Below are positions 1 to 7,900 of a DNA stretch of 27,683 bases, piece after piece. The notes under the pieces were generated by a model. It did not search any database. It had not been told where the DNA came from and worked only from the letters and a program-made list of their open reading frames with translations. The DNA is taken from contig CAZPUS010000035.1 of NCBI GenBank assembly GCA_964589825.1, forward strand, positions 1 through 27,683. Direction: 5' to 3'. The translations under genes and the position numbers were made by a program. This stretch comes from CAZPUS01 sp964589825 (GTDB lineage Bacteria; Fibrobacterota; Chitinivibrionia; Chitinivibrionales; WJKA01). Each line of letters opens with the position of its first letter. Within the stretch, counting starts at the first letter, position 1.

Positions 1-1314
1 ATGAAACGAACCGTCCCATCGATTGCAGTCAGTTTCATCGTTATGAGTCTTGCCTACTGTATCGACAGTACCACGGAACCGGATGATGACAATGCATGGA
101 ACGAACGGATCATGCGTCTCGAAGCGGCACATGTAGCACGTGTGCAGGAGCCGGCGGTGGATTCCGCAACCGTAGATGAACTGGTCGGTGGTAACAGTGC
201 CTTCGCCCTTGACATGTATCATGCACTCGGTCGCCGCTACGACAACGTGTTTTTCTCTCCTTACAGCATCTCGCAGTGTCTGGCCATGACCTATGCCGGC
301 GCACGCGGGGAGACCGCGGAGGAGATGGCACAGGCGCTGTCGTTTTCAGCGATAGAGGACAGCATGGTGCACTCCGCGTTCAATGCACTCGATCTTTCCC
401 TTATGCAGGCCCATCAACCAAAGAACGGCGTTACACTCTCCATTGTCAACACCACGTGGGGGCAGACCGGCTGGCCGTTCAAGCCTCTATACATTGAAAC
501 ACTTGCCCGCCATTACGGGGCGGGTCTTAACTGCCTCGATTTTCAACGTGCACCCGACTCGTGCCGTATGATCATTAATGGATGGGTGTATGAAGAAACC
601 AATGAGTTGATAGAGGACCTGCTTCCGAAGGGGAGCATTGACACGGATACCAGGTTCGTGTTGACAAACGCGATTTATTTTTTCGGTACATGGCTACACC
701 GGTTCGACAAAAGTGATACGCGAAACGCCGTTTTTCACAGGGCCGACGGATCGACGACCGAGGTCGCGATGATGCACCTGCCTGAAACAACGTTTCCGTA
801 TTATGCAAACGGGTACGGTCCGGATGCGGGGTATCAGGCGCTGCAGCTTCCCTATGCCGGGAAACGGCTGGCCATGCTGGTGCTGTTACCGACACGTGAT
901 TCATTCGACAGCGTGGAACAGCGTCTTACCGGGAAGATACTCAACAAAATAATGGAAGGGTTGGATTCCACCGAGCTGGTGGTCGAGCTGCCGCGGTTTT
1001 CTTTTACTACCGAGACGATGAATATATCGTCGATACTGCAGGGCATGGGCATGCAGCGGGCGTTTACCGGGCAGGCCGATTTCAGTGGGATCGACTCTAC
1101 AGCAACGTTGTATATCAGCGACGTGTTTCATAAGGCATACGTCAAGGTAAACGAGGAAGGAACAGAGGCGGCAGCCGCCACGGCAACAGGAATGAGAATG
1201 GTGTCCATGCCGTTGACGTTCCGGGCGGACCGTCCGTTTATTTTTTGCATACAGGACACGTACACGAACACCATTTTATTCATGGGTCGGGTAAAAGATC
1301 CGGGCCACATGTAA
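1..1314 (+). CDS. Secreted serpin (serine protease inhibitor), likely lipoprotein
   Basis: Serpin-family protein of 437 aa, a usual length. The N-terminus has basic residues, a hydrophobic stretch and Cys20 after LAY, which resembles a lipoprotein signal, so outer-membrane or surface anchoring is likely. Visible family blocks are FFSPYSISQCLAMTYAGA (~80-97), NAIYFFGTW, the hinge EEGTEAAAATA (385-395) and the C-terminal RPFIF and ILFMGRVKDP. The Ala-rich hinge is typical of inhibitory serpins. Aligned without gaps to alpha-1-antitrypsin from memory, P1 is Val401 and P1' is Ser402 with Pro at P3', which suggests elastase-like targets (inference). The start is at base 1 of the window, so the upstream promoter cannot be seen, but the signal peptide looks complete. 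The next gene starts 15 nt downstream. Its target, own or foreign protease, is unknown. Confidence 0.93.
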   Translation: MKRTVPSIAVSFIVMSLAYCIDSTTEPDDDNAWNERIMRLEAAHVARVQEPAVDSATVDELVGGNSAFALDMYHALGRRYDNVFFSPYSISQCLAMTYAGARGETAEEMAQALSFSAIEDSMVHSAFNALDLSLMQAHQPKNGVTLSIVNTTWGQTGWPFKPLYIETLARHYGAGLNCLDFQRAPDSCRMIINGWVYEETNELIEDLLPKGSIDTDTRFVLTNAIYFFGTWLHRFDKSDTRNAVFHRADGSTTEVAMMHLPETTFPYYANGYGPDAGYQALQLPYAGKRLAMLVLLPTRDSFDSVEQRLTGKILNKIMEGLDSTELVVELPRFSFTTETMNISSILQGMGMQRAFTGQADFSGIDSTATLYISDVFHKAYVKVNEEGTEAAAATATGMRMVSMPLTFRADRPFIFCIQDTYTNTILFMGRVKDPGHM

Positions 1315-1329
1315 CAGAAGGAGGTTGGT

Positions 1330-2736
1330 ATGAAACGCACACTCTGCTTCGCCGTATGCATGGTACTTGTCACGACGCTGGCGGTCAGTGCTGGATGGGA
1401 GAGAATCGGATTGAAGCACGACACGGTTTCGTGTATACTGATGGACCAGTCGACCGGCCTGCTTCTGGCAGGCACGGAAGGCGGGCTTATGTTTATGGAC
1501 GATTCCGGTAAATGGGGCTCGTTCGACGGCGTATCACTGCCGGTGCATGCTATGGAAAAGACATTCAACGACCAGATCGTTGTTGCCGCAGGCTCTCCCG
1601 GCAATAAATCGAACGGCATGTATATCGGAACCAGGATAAGGGGCTATCCGTACTACCAGTTTTCCGTGCTTACCTGGTGTGATATGCCTACTGCACTGGC
1701 CTGCAGGCTGTATTCCGTAGATTCCACGATTGTATATGTGGGCAGCGGCAACAGTGTGTACTATACGGTTATCGGAGATTATCCTGAAGACGTGGTCCTT
1801 TCGCAGATTAAGACACCAGACTATTGCTTCGGAGTGGAAGTGCCGTATTGTGCCGCACTGCACGTATACACCCCTGAAAATGCCCTGTATGCGGGCGGGT
1901 TCGATACCAGTCCGCTTCCCGGCCCGGGCAGTCTGATTAAAACCGACAATGACACGGTTATGAAGACGGTAAAAGAGCCGCTCGACGTGACCGCCGTGAC
2001 AGAGGCGCATGTCGTACCTACCGCGTATTCGAACCAACTCGTGGTGGGTACACAGGATAGCGGTGTGTTGTATTACCGGCGACTGGAGATCGTACCAATG
2101 GCCAGATCCGTTAATGAGGTCGAACAACAGCAGGACCGCTCCTGGCATTACATCCCGTCTCCCAATGATATGCCCGTCGATGCGATGCTGCGTGTGCCTG
2201 CAATCGTTGCGCAACCGCGCGAGTATACCACAATGATATGGCCGCCGCAGTACAATTACGAAGATCCCTTCTTCATCGCTACGGCCCACGGGGTTTATCG
2301 TAAGTGCCCGTATAATGCCGACTGCCGCTGGACCGAGGTAGGGGATATCAAAGCACGTGTACACTGTCTGGCCTCGACTGATACCGCGGTACGAACGGAT
2401 GTGGCCAACGATTCGCTTGTGCTTGCCGGAACCGACCGGGGTGTATATCTGTACCGTGATGCCACTGCAGTGCAAGGGAACAATGTTGTACGCAAAGGTG
2501 CACGCAACACCGTACGCGTAAGCCATGACAACGGTACGGTACGCATAGCCGTTGGTGTTCACACAAACAATACGGTCACTGCCGAGTTTTTTGATGCACA
2601 GGGCAGGTGTGTAAGAAGGGTGACATGTAAAGAACACACAACCGTGATTCGTGATCTGCACACAGGCCTGTATTATTACCGGATCGCGAACTCAGAGGAT
2701 GTATTCAACACAGGCATGCTCCACGTGGTGCGGTAA
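1330..2736 (+). CDS. Secreted propeller-like protein with C-terminal sorting-type domain
   Basis: Unrecognised exported protein of 468 aa. Residues 1-21 form a Sec signal peptide ending at VSA-GWERIG. The body contains repeats such as LLLAGTEGGLMFMDDSGKW near the N-terminus and LVLAGTDRGVYLYRD near residue 370, which resemble two-component-regulator-type beta-propeller blades. The last ~80 residues (NTVRVSHDNGTVRIAVGV to the GLYYYRI and GMLHVVR ends) form a beta-sandwich tail of the type IX secretion sorting or FlgD-Ig kind. SD AAGGAGG (1318-1324) lies 5 nt before the ATG. It follows the serpin by 15 nt and so is probably co-transcribed with it. The fold is inferred from motifs; no enzymatic residues are apparent. 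Confidence 0.8.
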   Translation: MKRTLCFAVCMVLVTTLAVSAGWERIGLKHDTVSCILMDQSTGLLLAGTEGGLMFMDDSGKWGSFDGVSLPVHAMEKTFNDQIVVAAGSPGNKSNGMYIGTRIRGYPYYQFSVLTWCDMPTALACRLYSVDSTIVYVGSGNSVYYTVIGDYPEDVVLSQIKTPDYCFGVEVPYCAALHVYTPENALYAGGFDTSPLPGPGSLIKTDNDTVMKTVKEPLDVTAVTEAHVVPTAYSNQLVVGTQDSGVLYYRRLEIVPMARSVNEVEQQQDRSWHYIPSPNDMPVDAMLRVPAIVAQPREYTTMIWPPQYNYEDPFFIATAHGVYRKCPYNADCRWTEVGDIKARVHCLASTDTAVRTDVANDSLVLAGTDRGVYLYRDATAVQGNNVVRKGARNTVRVSHDNGTVRIAVGVHTNNTVTAEFFDAQGRCVRRVTCKEHTTVIRDLHTGLYYYRIANSEDVFNTGMLHVVR

Positions 2737-2772
2737 GGGGCGGGTCTGGGAATTCTTACAAAGGAGGCGGTC

Positions 2773-3729
2773 ATGGTCATAGAAAAAAGAGAAAACAAGG
2801 CGAAAAAGACGATATTGTATGTATGCCTTATTGCGGGATGGGTATTGTTTCATGCAGAAATGGGGCACGCATGTTGTTTCCGGATACCGGAAAAAGTTGA
2901 CACCCTGGCCGCGGGAATAGTGCAGATAACACGTTATGGTCCCGATACGGTGTATTCCATCGATACCGTAACCGAGACCGGTATGTTGCGGCACATGGAT
3001 TTCCTGTATCATGCCTCCCGCTATTGCATTATAGGAACTATCGATTCGGTATTCGAGTTTTTTCTGCCGCCTGACAGTGAGGGAATCCGGTATAATGCGG
3101 ATAGCATACGGATAAAGGTAGATACCTGTCTGAAAGGGAAACTGACGAAAAAATATGTGTGGAGTATCGATACACGTATGAACTGTACAAAAAGCATCAG
3201 TGACTCTATTGATGAAACCCTGGGAATTTGTATAGTACCTGGTCCGGGTGATTATCGAACGCTCATTGGTCAAGACGTTTTTCTTTTTGCAGACAGTTGG
3301 TCCAGAATCAGAAAATGCCATATACAGCCTCCGGGCGGTTGCGTAGATGTTATACAAGGCTACGTTATCGATGATGAGCAGGTGATTCATAATAAAGCAG
3401 AGTTTCCCTATGTGGACATTACCTATGACACGTTTCTGCAGTCAATCGGTACCGCAACACAAAGGTCCCTTCCCGACTATGCTGATCGTGGTCTGATAAG
3501 TAAGGGTGATATGCACACATACGGCAGGAATATTCATGTCGATTGCAGCGATATGCAGGCACCGGTGCAGGTGTGCATTTATACCATGACCGGACGTATG
3601 GTCGCCGCGAAGTATCGATTGCATCCCGGCCGGGCAGTACTATCCTTCCGCATACCGGGTACGGGAGTATATGTGGTTCGGATACGCACGGACAATATTC
3701 ATATAAGCAAACAGATTACCATACTATAA
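2773..3729 (+). CDS. Secreted protein of unknown function with C-terminal sorting-type domain
   Basis: Protein of 318 aa that I do not recognise in its main part. A basic N-terminus (~12 residues) precedes a hydrophobic segment ending near HAEMGHA, which is a Sec signal. The mature protein begins with a Cys-Cys pair (ACCF) and has several further cysteines (DTCLKG, MNCTKS, GICIV, KCHIQ, GGCVD), so disulfides or a bound ligand are likely. The last ~65 residues (NIHVDCSD to ISKQITIL, with VQVCIYTMTGRMV and GTGVYVVRI) match the pattern of type IX or FlgD-Ig C-terminal domains. SD AAGGAGG (2761-2767) is 5 nt before the ATG. It sits 36 nt after the previous secreted gene in the serpin operon, and the shared tail suggests the same export route (inference). 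Confidence 0.75.
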   Translation: MVIEKRENKAKKTILYVCLIAGWVLFHAEMGHACCFRIPEKVDTLAAGIVQITRYGPDTVYSIDTVTETGMLRHMDFLYHASRYCIIGTIDSVFEFFLPPDSEGIRYNADSIRIKVDTCLKGKLTKKYVWSIDTRMNCTKSISDSIDETLGICIVPGPGDYRTLIGQDVFLFADSWSRIRKCHIQPPGGCVDVIQGYVIDDEQVIHNKAEFPYVDITYDTFLQSIGTATQRSLPDYADRGLISKGDMHTYGRNIHVDCSDMQAPVQVCIYTMTGRMVAAKYRLHPGRAVLSFRIPGTGVYVVRIRTDNIHISKQITIL

Positions 3730-3733
3730 TCAA

Positions 3734-3976
3734 ATGACAAGGAAATACGCATGGGAACGCCAAAAAATCCTAACCGCTTCGATTTCGTTAAGAGAAGAGC
3801 TGATAGATATGGGAATGCGGAAAGCATTTGAAGCAGACGCGAATTTTCAGGGTATTTCGAGCGCAGGAGCTCTTTTCATAAGTAATGTGTTTCATAAAGC
3901 GTATAGCATTCGCGATACCGAAACGAATACGGTCCTGTTTATGGGGCACGTGAAGGATCCGGAGCAGATGCAGTAA
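3734..3976 (+). pseudogene. Serpin C-terminal remnant lacking hinge and reactive-centre loop
   Basis: An 80-codon reading frame homologous only to the C-terminal third of a serpin. SLREELIDMGMRKAF aligns with residues ~342-355 of the serpin at the window start, and GALFISNVFHKAY with its 368-380 block. The sequence then jumps directly to SIRDTETNTVLFMGHVKDP, the counterpart of residues 416-434. The 35 residues 381-415, which hold the hinge, the whole reactive loop and the RPFIF strand, are missing in frame. No SD precedes ATG 3734; any translation would depend on coupling to the gene that stops 4 nt earlier. It is best read as a duplicated, decayed serpin. Expression as a short non-inhibitory peptide cannot be excluded. 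Confidence 0.8.
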
Positions 3977-4009
3977 AAAAAATTCCCTGCGATAGGGTCG
4001 GTCGGAGGA

Positions 4010-4064
4010 GGTACAGCGTCGTTACACCCCTTTCTACCATTCACGGCGCTGTGCCTTTTTTATT
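4010..4064 (+). terminator. Rho-independent terminator of the serpin operon
   Basis: A 12-bp stem with G-U wobbles pairs GGTACAGCGTCG (4010-4021) with CGGCGCTGTGCC (4044-4055). The loop is 22 nt and a TTTTTT run follows directly. It lies 34 nt after the serpin remnant stop and closes the plus-strand group 1-3976. Confidence 0.8.
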
Positions 4065-4186
4065 GAGTGCAAACAGGGCAAATGGATATCTGCTGACATA
4101 AGAGCCGTGTTCTCTATGCACGGGGCAAATGGTAGTGAAATGCAGCGTCTGATTATTACTTTTATTTGCGGAAGAAATTATATTAC

Positions 4187-4228
4187 GCATTTCGCTAGCG
4201 TACACCGGTATGAATGCATAGCGAATGC
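4187..4228 (+). promoter_or_regulatory. Inverted repeat upstream of the DUF3108-like gene
   Basis: GCATTTCGCTA (4187-4197) and TAGCGAATGC (4219-4228) are complementary apart from one bulged T and enclose 21 nt. The element ends 30 nt before the SD of the next gene. It could be an operator or a leader hairpin; no known consensus was recognised. Confidence 0.4.
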
Positions 4229-4269
4229 AATGTCCCACAATACCACAGATTATGCACAGGAGCGTATGG

Positions 4270-4953
4270 ATGATACGGAAAACGTGGCCCTATTTAATTT
4301 TCATTCTGTGTGCGGGTTATCTTATCACCGCAGCCACCACATTGGCAAAACCTCATGTTGAGACACTCACATATGAGATACGAAAACAGGACGAGACTGC
4401 AATACAGACAACAACTATCACGAAAAAAGAGAGTTCGATCATTTGCGTGGTGTCCCGAACCGACAAACCACAAAACAAGTACCGGTGTGTGCTTGACAAA
4501 GATTATGAGACACAGCAGTCTCATATTATAGATTTGGGGAATAACGCGGACGTGAAGCTGCAGAAGGACAATCACGTGTTGTATATAAAAGGGAAAAACA
4601 AGGGTAAATCGGTAAACAAAAAAGTAAAGCTTCCGGCGACTCCTTTTTATCAGAATATGTTTTTAAGCCTGCGCCCCTTTGTGGTATCCGGAAAAAAAGA
4701 TATGGTTTTCAGTACGCTTCGGCCGGACAACCTGAAACCATACAAGTTCAGAGCTCAAAAGCTCGGTAATGAATCGATTACCGTGGGAGCGGGGACCTTT
4801 ACCGCCAGCAAGGTAAAAGTAGGATTGACGGGGGCCCTTTCCGCACTGTTTAGTATAGAGATGTGGTTTCGTAAATCGGACGGAGTGCTGCTGAAAAGAA
4901 CAGATATGGAAAAAAACGGCATCGAGCTTGTTGACGTACGGTATCAGGAATAA
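4270..4953 (+). CDS. Exported DUF3108-like protein
   Basis: Predicted 227-aa exported protein. The chosen start at 4270 has AGGAG (4258-4262) 7 nt upstream. In-frame ATGs at 4225 and 4252 lack an SD, and their extra residues would spoil the signal peptide. The N-terminus MIRKTWPYLIFILCAGYL...LAK is a Sec signal. The C-terminal half (ITVGAGTFTASKVKVGL, then SIEMWFRKSDGVLLKRTD and IELVDV) follows the DUF3108 pattern: beta-rich, with a 'V-x-AGTF' turn and an aromatic 'W-F/Y-x-K-x-DG' strand. DUF3108 proteins are periplasmic or cell-surface and of unknown function. The gene stands alone between a terminator and a convergent operon. Confidence 0.7.
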   Translation: MIRKTWPYLIFILCAGYLITAATTLAKPHVETLTYEIRKQDETAIQTTTITKKESSIICVVSRTDKPQNKYRCVLDKDYETQQSHIIDLGNNADVKLQKDNHVLYIKGKNKGKSVNKKVKLPATPFYQNMFLSLRPFVVSGKKDMVFSTLRPDNLKPYKFRAQKLGNESITVGAGTFTASKVKVGLTGALSALFSIEMWFRKSDGVLLKRTDMEKNGIELVDVRYQE

Positions 4954-5116
4954 AAAGCATCCATCCAGCTTATGGACAGCGTATTTGCCGGCTAAGGTAC
5001 ACAAAACCGTTTTCACGATATAACGCCCGGATCTGCTTATACACAACCTGAGGACAATAGGTTCGTTTGGAATGTGGTTATGTGTACCGCACATGCGGCA
5101 GGGAAGCCGGTCACAA

Positions 5117-5509
5117 TCATGATCGCTTGATTTCTATGAGTGTTCCGTCCGGGTCTTTGCAAAAAAAGAGCCGGTCTCCCATAATGTCGGTAACCATTTC
5201 GGTACCCTGTTGTTGCAATGTGTCAAAACACTCTTGAAGGTTCTCAACCTGCAGTGCAAAGTGATTGACCCCGGTATTGCGTAGCTGTTGTGCAAGCGTG
5301 CCGGACACACGCTGCGGTACGCAGGGGCTTTCCGGCTCTATCAGCTCCAGCGAGGCACCGTTGAGTGTAAGTATGGCGGAGCGAATATGAAGGCTTTCCT
5401 TATTGCCTCGTTTTTTTTCGCTAAACCCGAAGTTGGTGGTGTACCATTCGATTGCCTTATCGAGGTCGTGCACGCTTACGGCGACATGAAGAAAGGATAT
5501 AGCGGGCAT
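5117..5509 (-). CDS. VOC / glyoxalase-family protein
   Basis: A 130-aa single-module vicinal-oxygen-chelate protein with two beta-alpha-beta-beta-beta repeats. The likely metal ligands all stand where the family expects them: His8 (FLHVAV), Glu55 (LELIEP), His83 (NHFALQV) and Glu126 (GTLIEIK). The DPDG turn is at 119-122. VOC enzymes include glyoxalase I, methylmalonyl-CoA epimerase and various dioxygenases; the length and ligand set suit an epimerase or a lyase/isomerase, but the substrate cannot be read. An AAGGAG-type SD precedes the start. It is the last gene of the lsrF-adh-voc operon, 17 nt after the dehydrogenase stop, so it probably acts in the same small-molecule pathway. Confidence 0.85.
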   Translation of the reverse strand: MPAISFLHVAVSVHDLDKAIEWYTTNFGFSEKKRGNKESLHIRSAILTLNGASLELIEPESPCVPQRVSGTLAQQLRNTGVNHFALQVENLQECFDTLQQQGTEMVTDIMGDRLFFCKDPDGTLIEIKRS

Positions 5510-5526
5510 TTTGAGCTCCTTCAGGT

Positions 5527-6552
5527 TTAATCGGGGGTAACGATCACTTTTAACGAAACGTCGGGCTGTGCGGCGGTAGCAAATGCCTTTGCGATGTCGT
5601 CGAGACCAAACCGGTGGGTGATCATGTTACTGACATCGATCGTTTTTGTACGAAGCATCTGGAATGCCTGCCTGTTGTCAAGCGGATCGGCACCGTAACA
5701 GGTTTTTATGGTAATATCGTTTCGCCAGAATGGATTGAAATCGATGGGGATTTCGATACCCGGTTTGGGAACCGCGAAAAAGAGTACCGTTGCGCCGGGA
5801 GCGACGCATTCGAGCGCGGCCTGTGCCGCCGCTGGTGCACCGGTACAGATAACGACCTTGTCCAGCAGGTTTTCATTGGTAATCTCTTTGATACGCGATA
5901 TCATTGAATCGTCCGACATGAGCGCATAATCGGCCCCGTAGCGCTGCGCCGCCTGCAAACGATACTCGTGAATGTCGGCAGCAATAACCGTTGCCGCGCC
6001 GAAGGCCCTGGCCGCTTTTACGAAAAGCAGACCGGTAATGCCGCTGCCCACGATCAGCACCCGTTCACCGGGAGAGAGCTGAAGCGTGCGTATGCCGCGC
6101 ATCACGGTCCCGACAGGTTCAATGAATGTACCTGTTTCCCAGCTCATGGTATCATCGAGCGCGAGCGTGCCCGAAACCAGGCTGCGCCCCGAAACACGCA
6201 GATACTGAGAGAAACCGCCGGGAGAGAAGTTGTTCTTTTTCTGAAATTCACGGCATGCGGTGGTGTGTCCGTGTAAACAGTACTCACATGAGCCGCACGG
6301 GACGTGATGTGTTACGAATACACGATCTCCCACATTCCACTGCGATACATGCGGCCCCTTTTCGATTATTTCACCGCAGACTTCATGTCCCAGCACAAGC
6401 GGTGCACGGGTAACGCGGTACCATTCCATGAGGTCGCTGCCGCAGATACCGCATGCAGCGACTCTGAGAGTCACCGCATCGTTACCCGTGGGAGGAACGG
6501 GTATATCTTCTACCCTGACATCGCTGTTATTATAATACATTCCCACTTTCAT
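5527..6552 (-). CDS. Zinc-dependent medium-chain alcohol/polyol dehydrogenase
   Basis: A 341-aa MDR-superfamily dehydrogenase. Catalytic zinc residues are visible in ACGICGSDL (Cys-36 region) and GHEVCGEI (His-Glu). The structural zinc Cys set is CGSCEYCLHGHTTAC. The Rossmann motif is VLIVGSGITGLL followed by an acidic residue (AADIHEYR), which suggests NAD(H) preference. Family members oxidise secondary alcohols of polyols or amino acids (sorbitol, threonine, butanediol). Its start overlaps the stop of the upstream lsrF-like gene by one base (TGATG), so the two are translationally coupled. It may supply or remove the keto substrate of that enzyme (inference); the exact substrate is unknown. 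Confidence 0.9.
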   Translation of the reverse strand: MKVGMYYNNSDVRVEDIPVPPTGNDAVTLRVAACGICGSDLMEWYRVTRAPLVLGHEVCGEIIEKGPHVSQWNVGDRVFVTHHVPCGSCEYCLHGHTTACREFQKKNNFSPGGFSQYLRVSGRSLVSGTLALDDTMSWETGTFIEPVGTVMRGIRTLQLSPGERVLIVGSGITGLLFVKAARAFGAATVIAADIHEYRLQAAQRYGADYALMSDDSMISRIKEITNENLLDKVVICTGAPAAAQAALECVAPGATVLFFAVPKPGIEIPIDFNPFWRNDITIKTCYGADPLDNRQAFQMLRTKTIDVSNMITHRFGLDDIAKAFATAAQPDVSLKVIVTPD

Positions 6553-7424
6553 CAGCTTTTCAGCTCCTGGTAGAGTTCATAGGCATGGTCGGCGGACATG
6601 TTTTCGTGTACCACTTTTCGCACTGCCTGCAACATTGCCTGGGGTGCATCGGACTGGAAAATGTTGCGTCCCATATCCACACCGTTTGCTCCCTGGTCGA
6701 TCGCGTTTCGTGCCATTTTGAGCGCATCACGTTCGGCGATTTTCTTGCCGCCGGCGATCACTATCGGGACCGGACATCCCGCGGTTACATCTTCGAATCC
6801 ATCGACAAAATAGGTCTTTACAAATCCCGCTCCCAGCTCCGCGAGGATGCGCGTGGCCAGGCCGATATAGCGGGCATCGCGTGTCAGTTCTTTTCCCACG
6901 GCGGTAACGCCGAGAACCGGTATCCCGTAACGGTTGCACATGTCAACGAGCCGGGTCATGTTGTGTACGGTCTGTGTTTCGAATTCACCGCCGATAAATA
7001 CCTGGACCGCCACCGCGCACACATTGAGTCTCAGTGCATCTTCGACATCACAGGCGATGCGCTCGTTGGAGAGTTCCTTGAGGATACTCGGGCCGCCGCT
7101 TGCACGCAGCACCAGCGAATTGGTCGCACTTGGCTCAATCGTGCTGCGAAGTGCGCCGCGGGTACACATGAGCGTATCGGCGTAGGGCACCAGCGGGCGT
7201 ATCGAGAGGTCAAGACGCTCAAGTGCGGTCGTGGGCCCCTGGAAATAGCCGTGGTCAAATGCCAGCATCACGGTATTCCCCGATACAGGACTGAATATAC
7301 GTGCAAGACGGTTTTTCATACCCCAGTCGTACGCGTTCGATCCTTTAAGATAGAATGCGTCACTTGTTTGAGGAATAGAAGGAGAAAAGTTTTTCTCCTT
7401 TTTTGACTGATCCGCTTCAGGCAT
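6552..7424 (-). CDS. lsrF: LsrF-like class I aldolase / 3-hydroxy-5-phosphonooxypentane-2,4-dione thiolase
   Basis: A 290-aa protein that follows E. coli LsrF almost block by block, recalled from memory: MLAFDHGYFQGPTTALER, DTLMCTRGALRS, VLRASGGPSIL, CPVPIVIAGGKK and GANGVDMGRNIFQSD. The Schiff-base lysine is Lys203 (FVKTYFV), the same number as in E. coli. LsrF ends phospho-AI-2 breakdown by transferring an acetyl group to CoA; related DhnA-type enzymes make or split keto-sugar phosphates. No LsrK, LsrB, LsrR or LsrG homologue is in this window, so the AI-2 role is not shown and the true substrate may differ. The SD is AAGGAG just before ATG 7424. It is the first gene of a three-gene operon with a ~170-nt or longer upstream region. 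Confidence 0.88.
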   Translation of the reverse strand: MPEADQSKKEKNFSPSIPQTSDAFYLKGSNAYDWGMKNRLARIFSPVSGNTVMLAFDHGYFQGPTTALERLDLSIRPLVPYADTLMCTRGALRSTIEPSATNSLVLRASGGPSILKELSNERIACDVEDALRLNVCAVAVQVFIGGEFETQTVHNMTRLVDMCNRYGIPVLGVTAVGKELTRDARYIGLATRILAELGAGFVKTYFVDGFEDVTAGCPVPIVIAGGKKIAERDALKMARNAIDQGANGVDMGRNIFQSDAPQAMLQAVRKVVHENMSADHAYELYQELKS

Positions 7425-7545
7425 GGCTCACTCCTTATTTAAGATTAATAAAATTCCTGATAGTATGATGGATAACCTAAGCCGAGGATTTTGTGTGCGC
7501 AATCTGCTGCCATCCCCACTGCTGCTGTGTCCCCGAAAATCATGA

Positions 7546-7731
7546 GTCAACCAACAAGGTTGCCCCCTGACTTTCCAGGACGCATTACGAGTACGGCTCA
7601 CCGCAGCGTTTATAAAAACAATCGCTCAGTTTAGCTACAATAAAATACAAAAGGTCAGTGATGTCCGAAAAAAACGGCAGGCCGAATTCTTTGCAGAGTG
7701 CGGATTACTACACGCGCTTTTATGCGAATGA
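7546..7731 (+). pseudogene. Candidate coding fragment homologous to the one at 18254-18409
   Basis: An open frame without a good start, inside the lsrF/flagellin intergenic region. Its middle part (LTAAFIKTIAQFSY, codons from 7597) resembles LTAGFIKTTPQFSY at 18326. At nucleotide level 34 of 45 positions match without gaps. Of the ten differences in codons shared by the two frames, seven fall in third positions, which suggests protein-coding ancestry rather than an RNA or DNA site. The downstream part is Lys/Arg-rich (KVSDVRKKRQAEFFAE). I do not recognise the protein. It may be a degraded mobile-element or duplicated gene end. An overlapping frame at 7661-7777 (38 codons, AAAGG before its ATG) is an alternative reading. 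Confidence 0.35.
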
Positions 7732-7774
7732 CTATGGCAAAATCGGAAAAAACGCAATTTTTACATTTCAGGGC

Positions 7775-7801
7775 TAAAGTATTCCGAAAAACGACCGATA
7801 C
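7775..7801 (+). promoter_or_regulatory. Sigma-28 (FliA) flagellar promoter
   Basis: TAAA (7775-7778), 15 nt, then ACCGATAC (7794-7801). This matches the sigma-28 consensus TAAA-N15-GCCGATAA in both boxes and in exact spacing. It lies ~100 nt before the flagellin ATG, giving a leader of about 90 nt. It identifies flagellin as a late flagellar gene. Confidence 0.85.
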
Positions 7802-7832
7802 AAATAATGGGGAAATTGGAAGCAAATCGAAT

Positions 7833-7867
7833 GTTGCCCTTGCAAAGCGGGGAAGCTTTGGGGCAGC
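7833..7867 (+). promoter_or_regulatory. Hairpin in the flagellin mRNA leader, possible CsrA site
   Basis: GTTGCCCT (7833-7840) pairs with GGGGCAGC (7860-7867), and inside it AAAGC pairs with GCTTT around a GGGGAA hexaloop, with a 3-nt bulge (TGC) on one side. The loop holds a GGA, and the flagellin SD (AGGGAGG, 7887-7893 region) holds a second GGA. A pair of GGA sites with one over the SD is the layout by which CsrA represses flagellin translation in Bacillus. The CsrA assignment is inference; the hairpin is directly visible. Confidence 0.5.
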
Positions 7868-7900
7868 ATTCGAGGCACACACTAACCAGGGAGGTGTTAT

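Noticed and set aside
7480..7600. Possible cobalamin-type riboswitch before lsrF, suggested by CCCCACTGCTGCTG and a CAACC/GGTTG stem
   Set aside because: The conserved B12 box and core order are not present, and one matching stretch reads in the wrong orientation for lsrF.
7661..7777. 38-codon frame (MSEKNGRPNS...) with AAAGG upstream and a TACAAT box
   Set aside because: It conflicts with the overlapping frame that shows third-position divergence from the second copy, and its end runs into the sigma-28 promoter. Kept only as an alternative reading.
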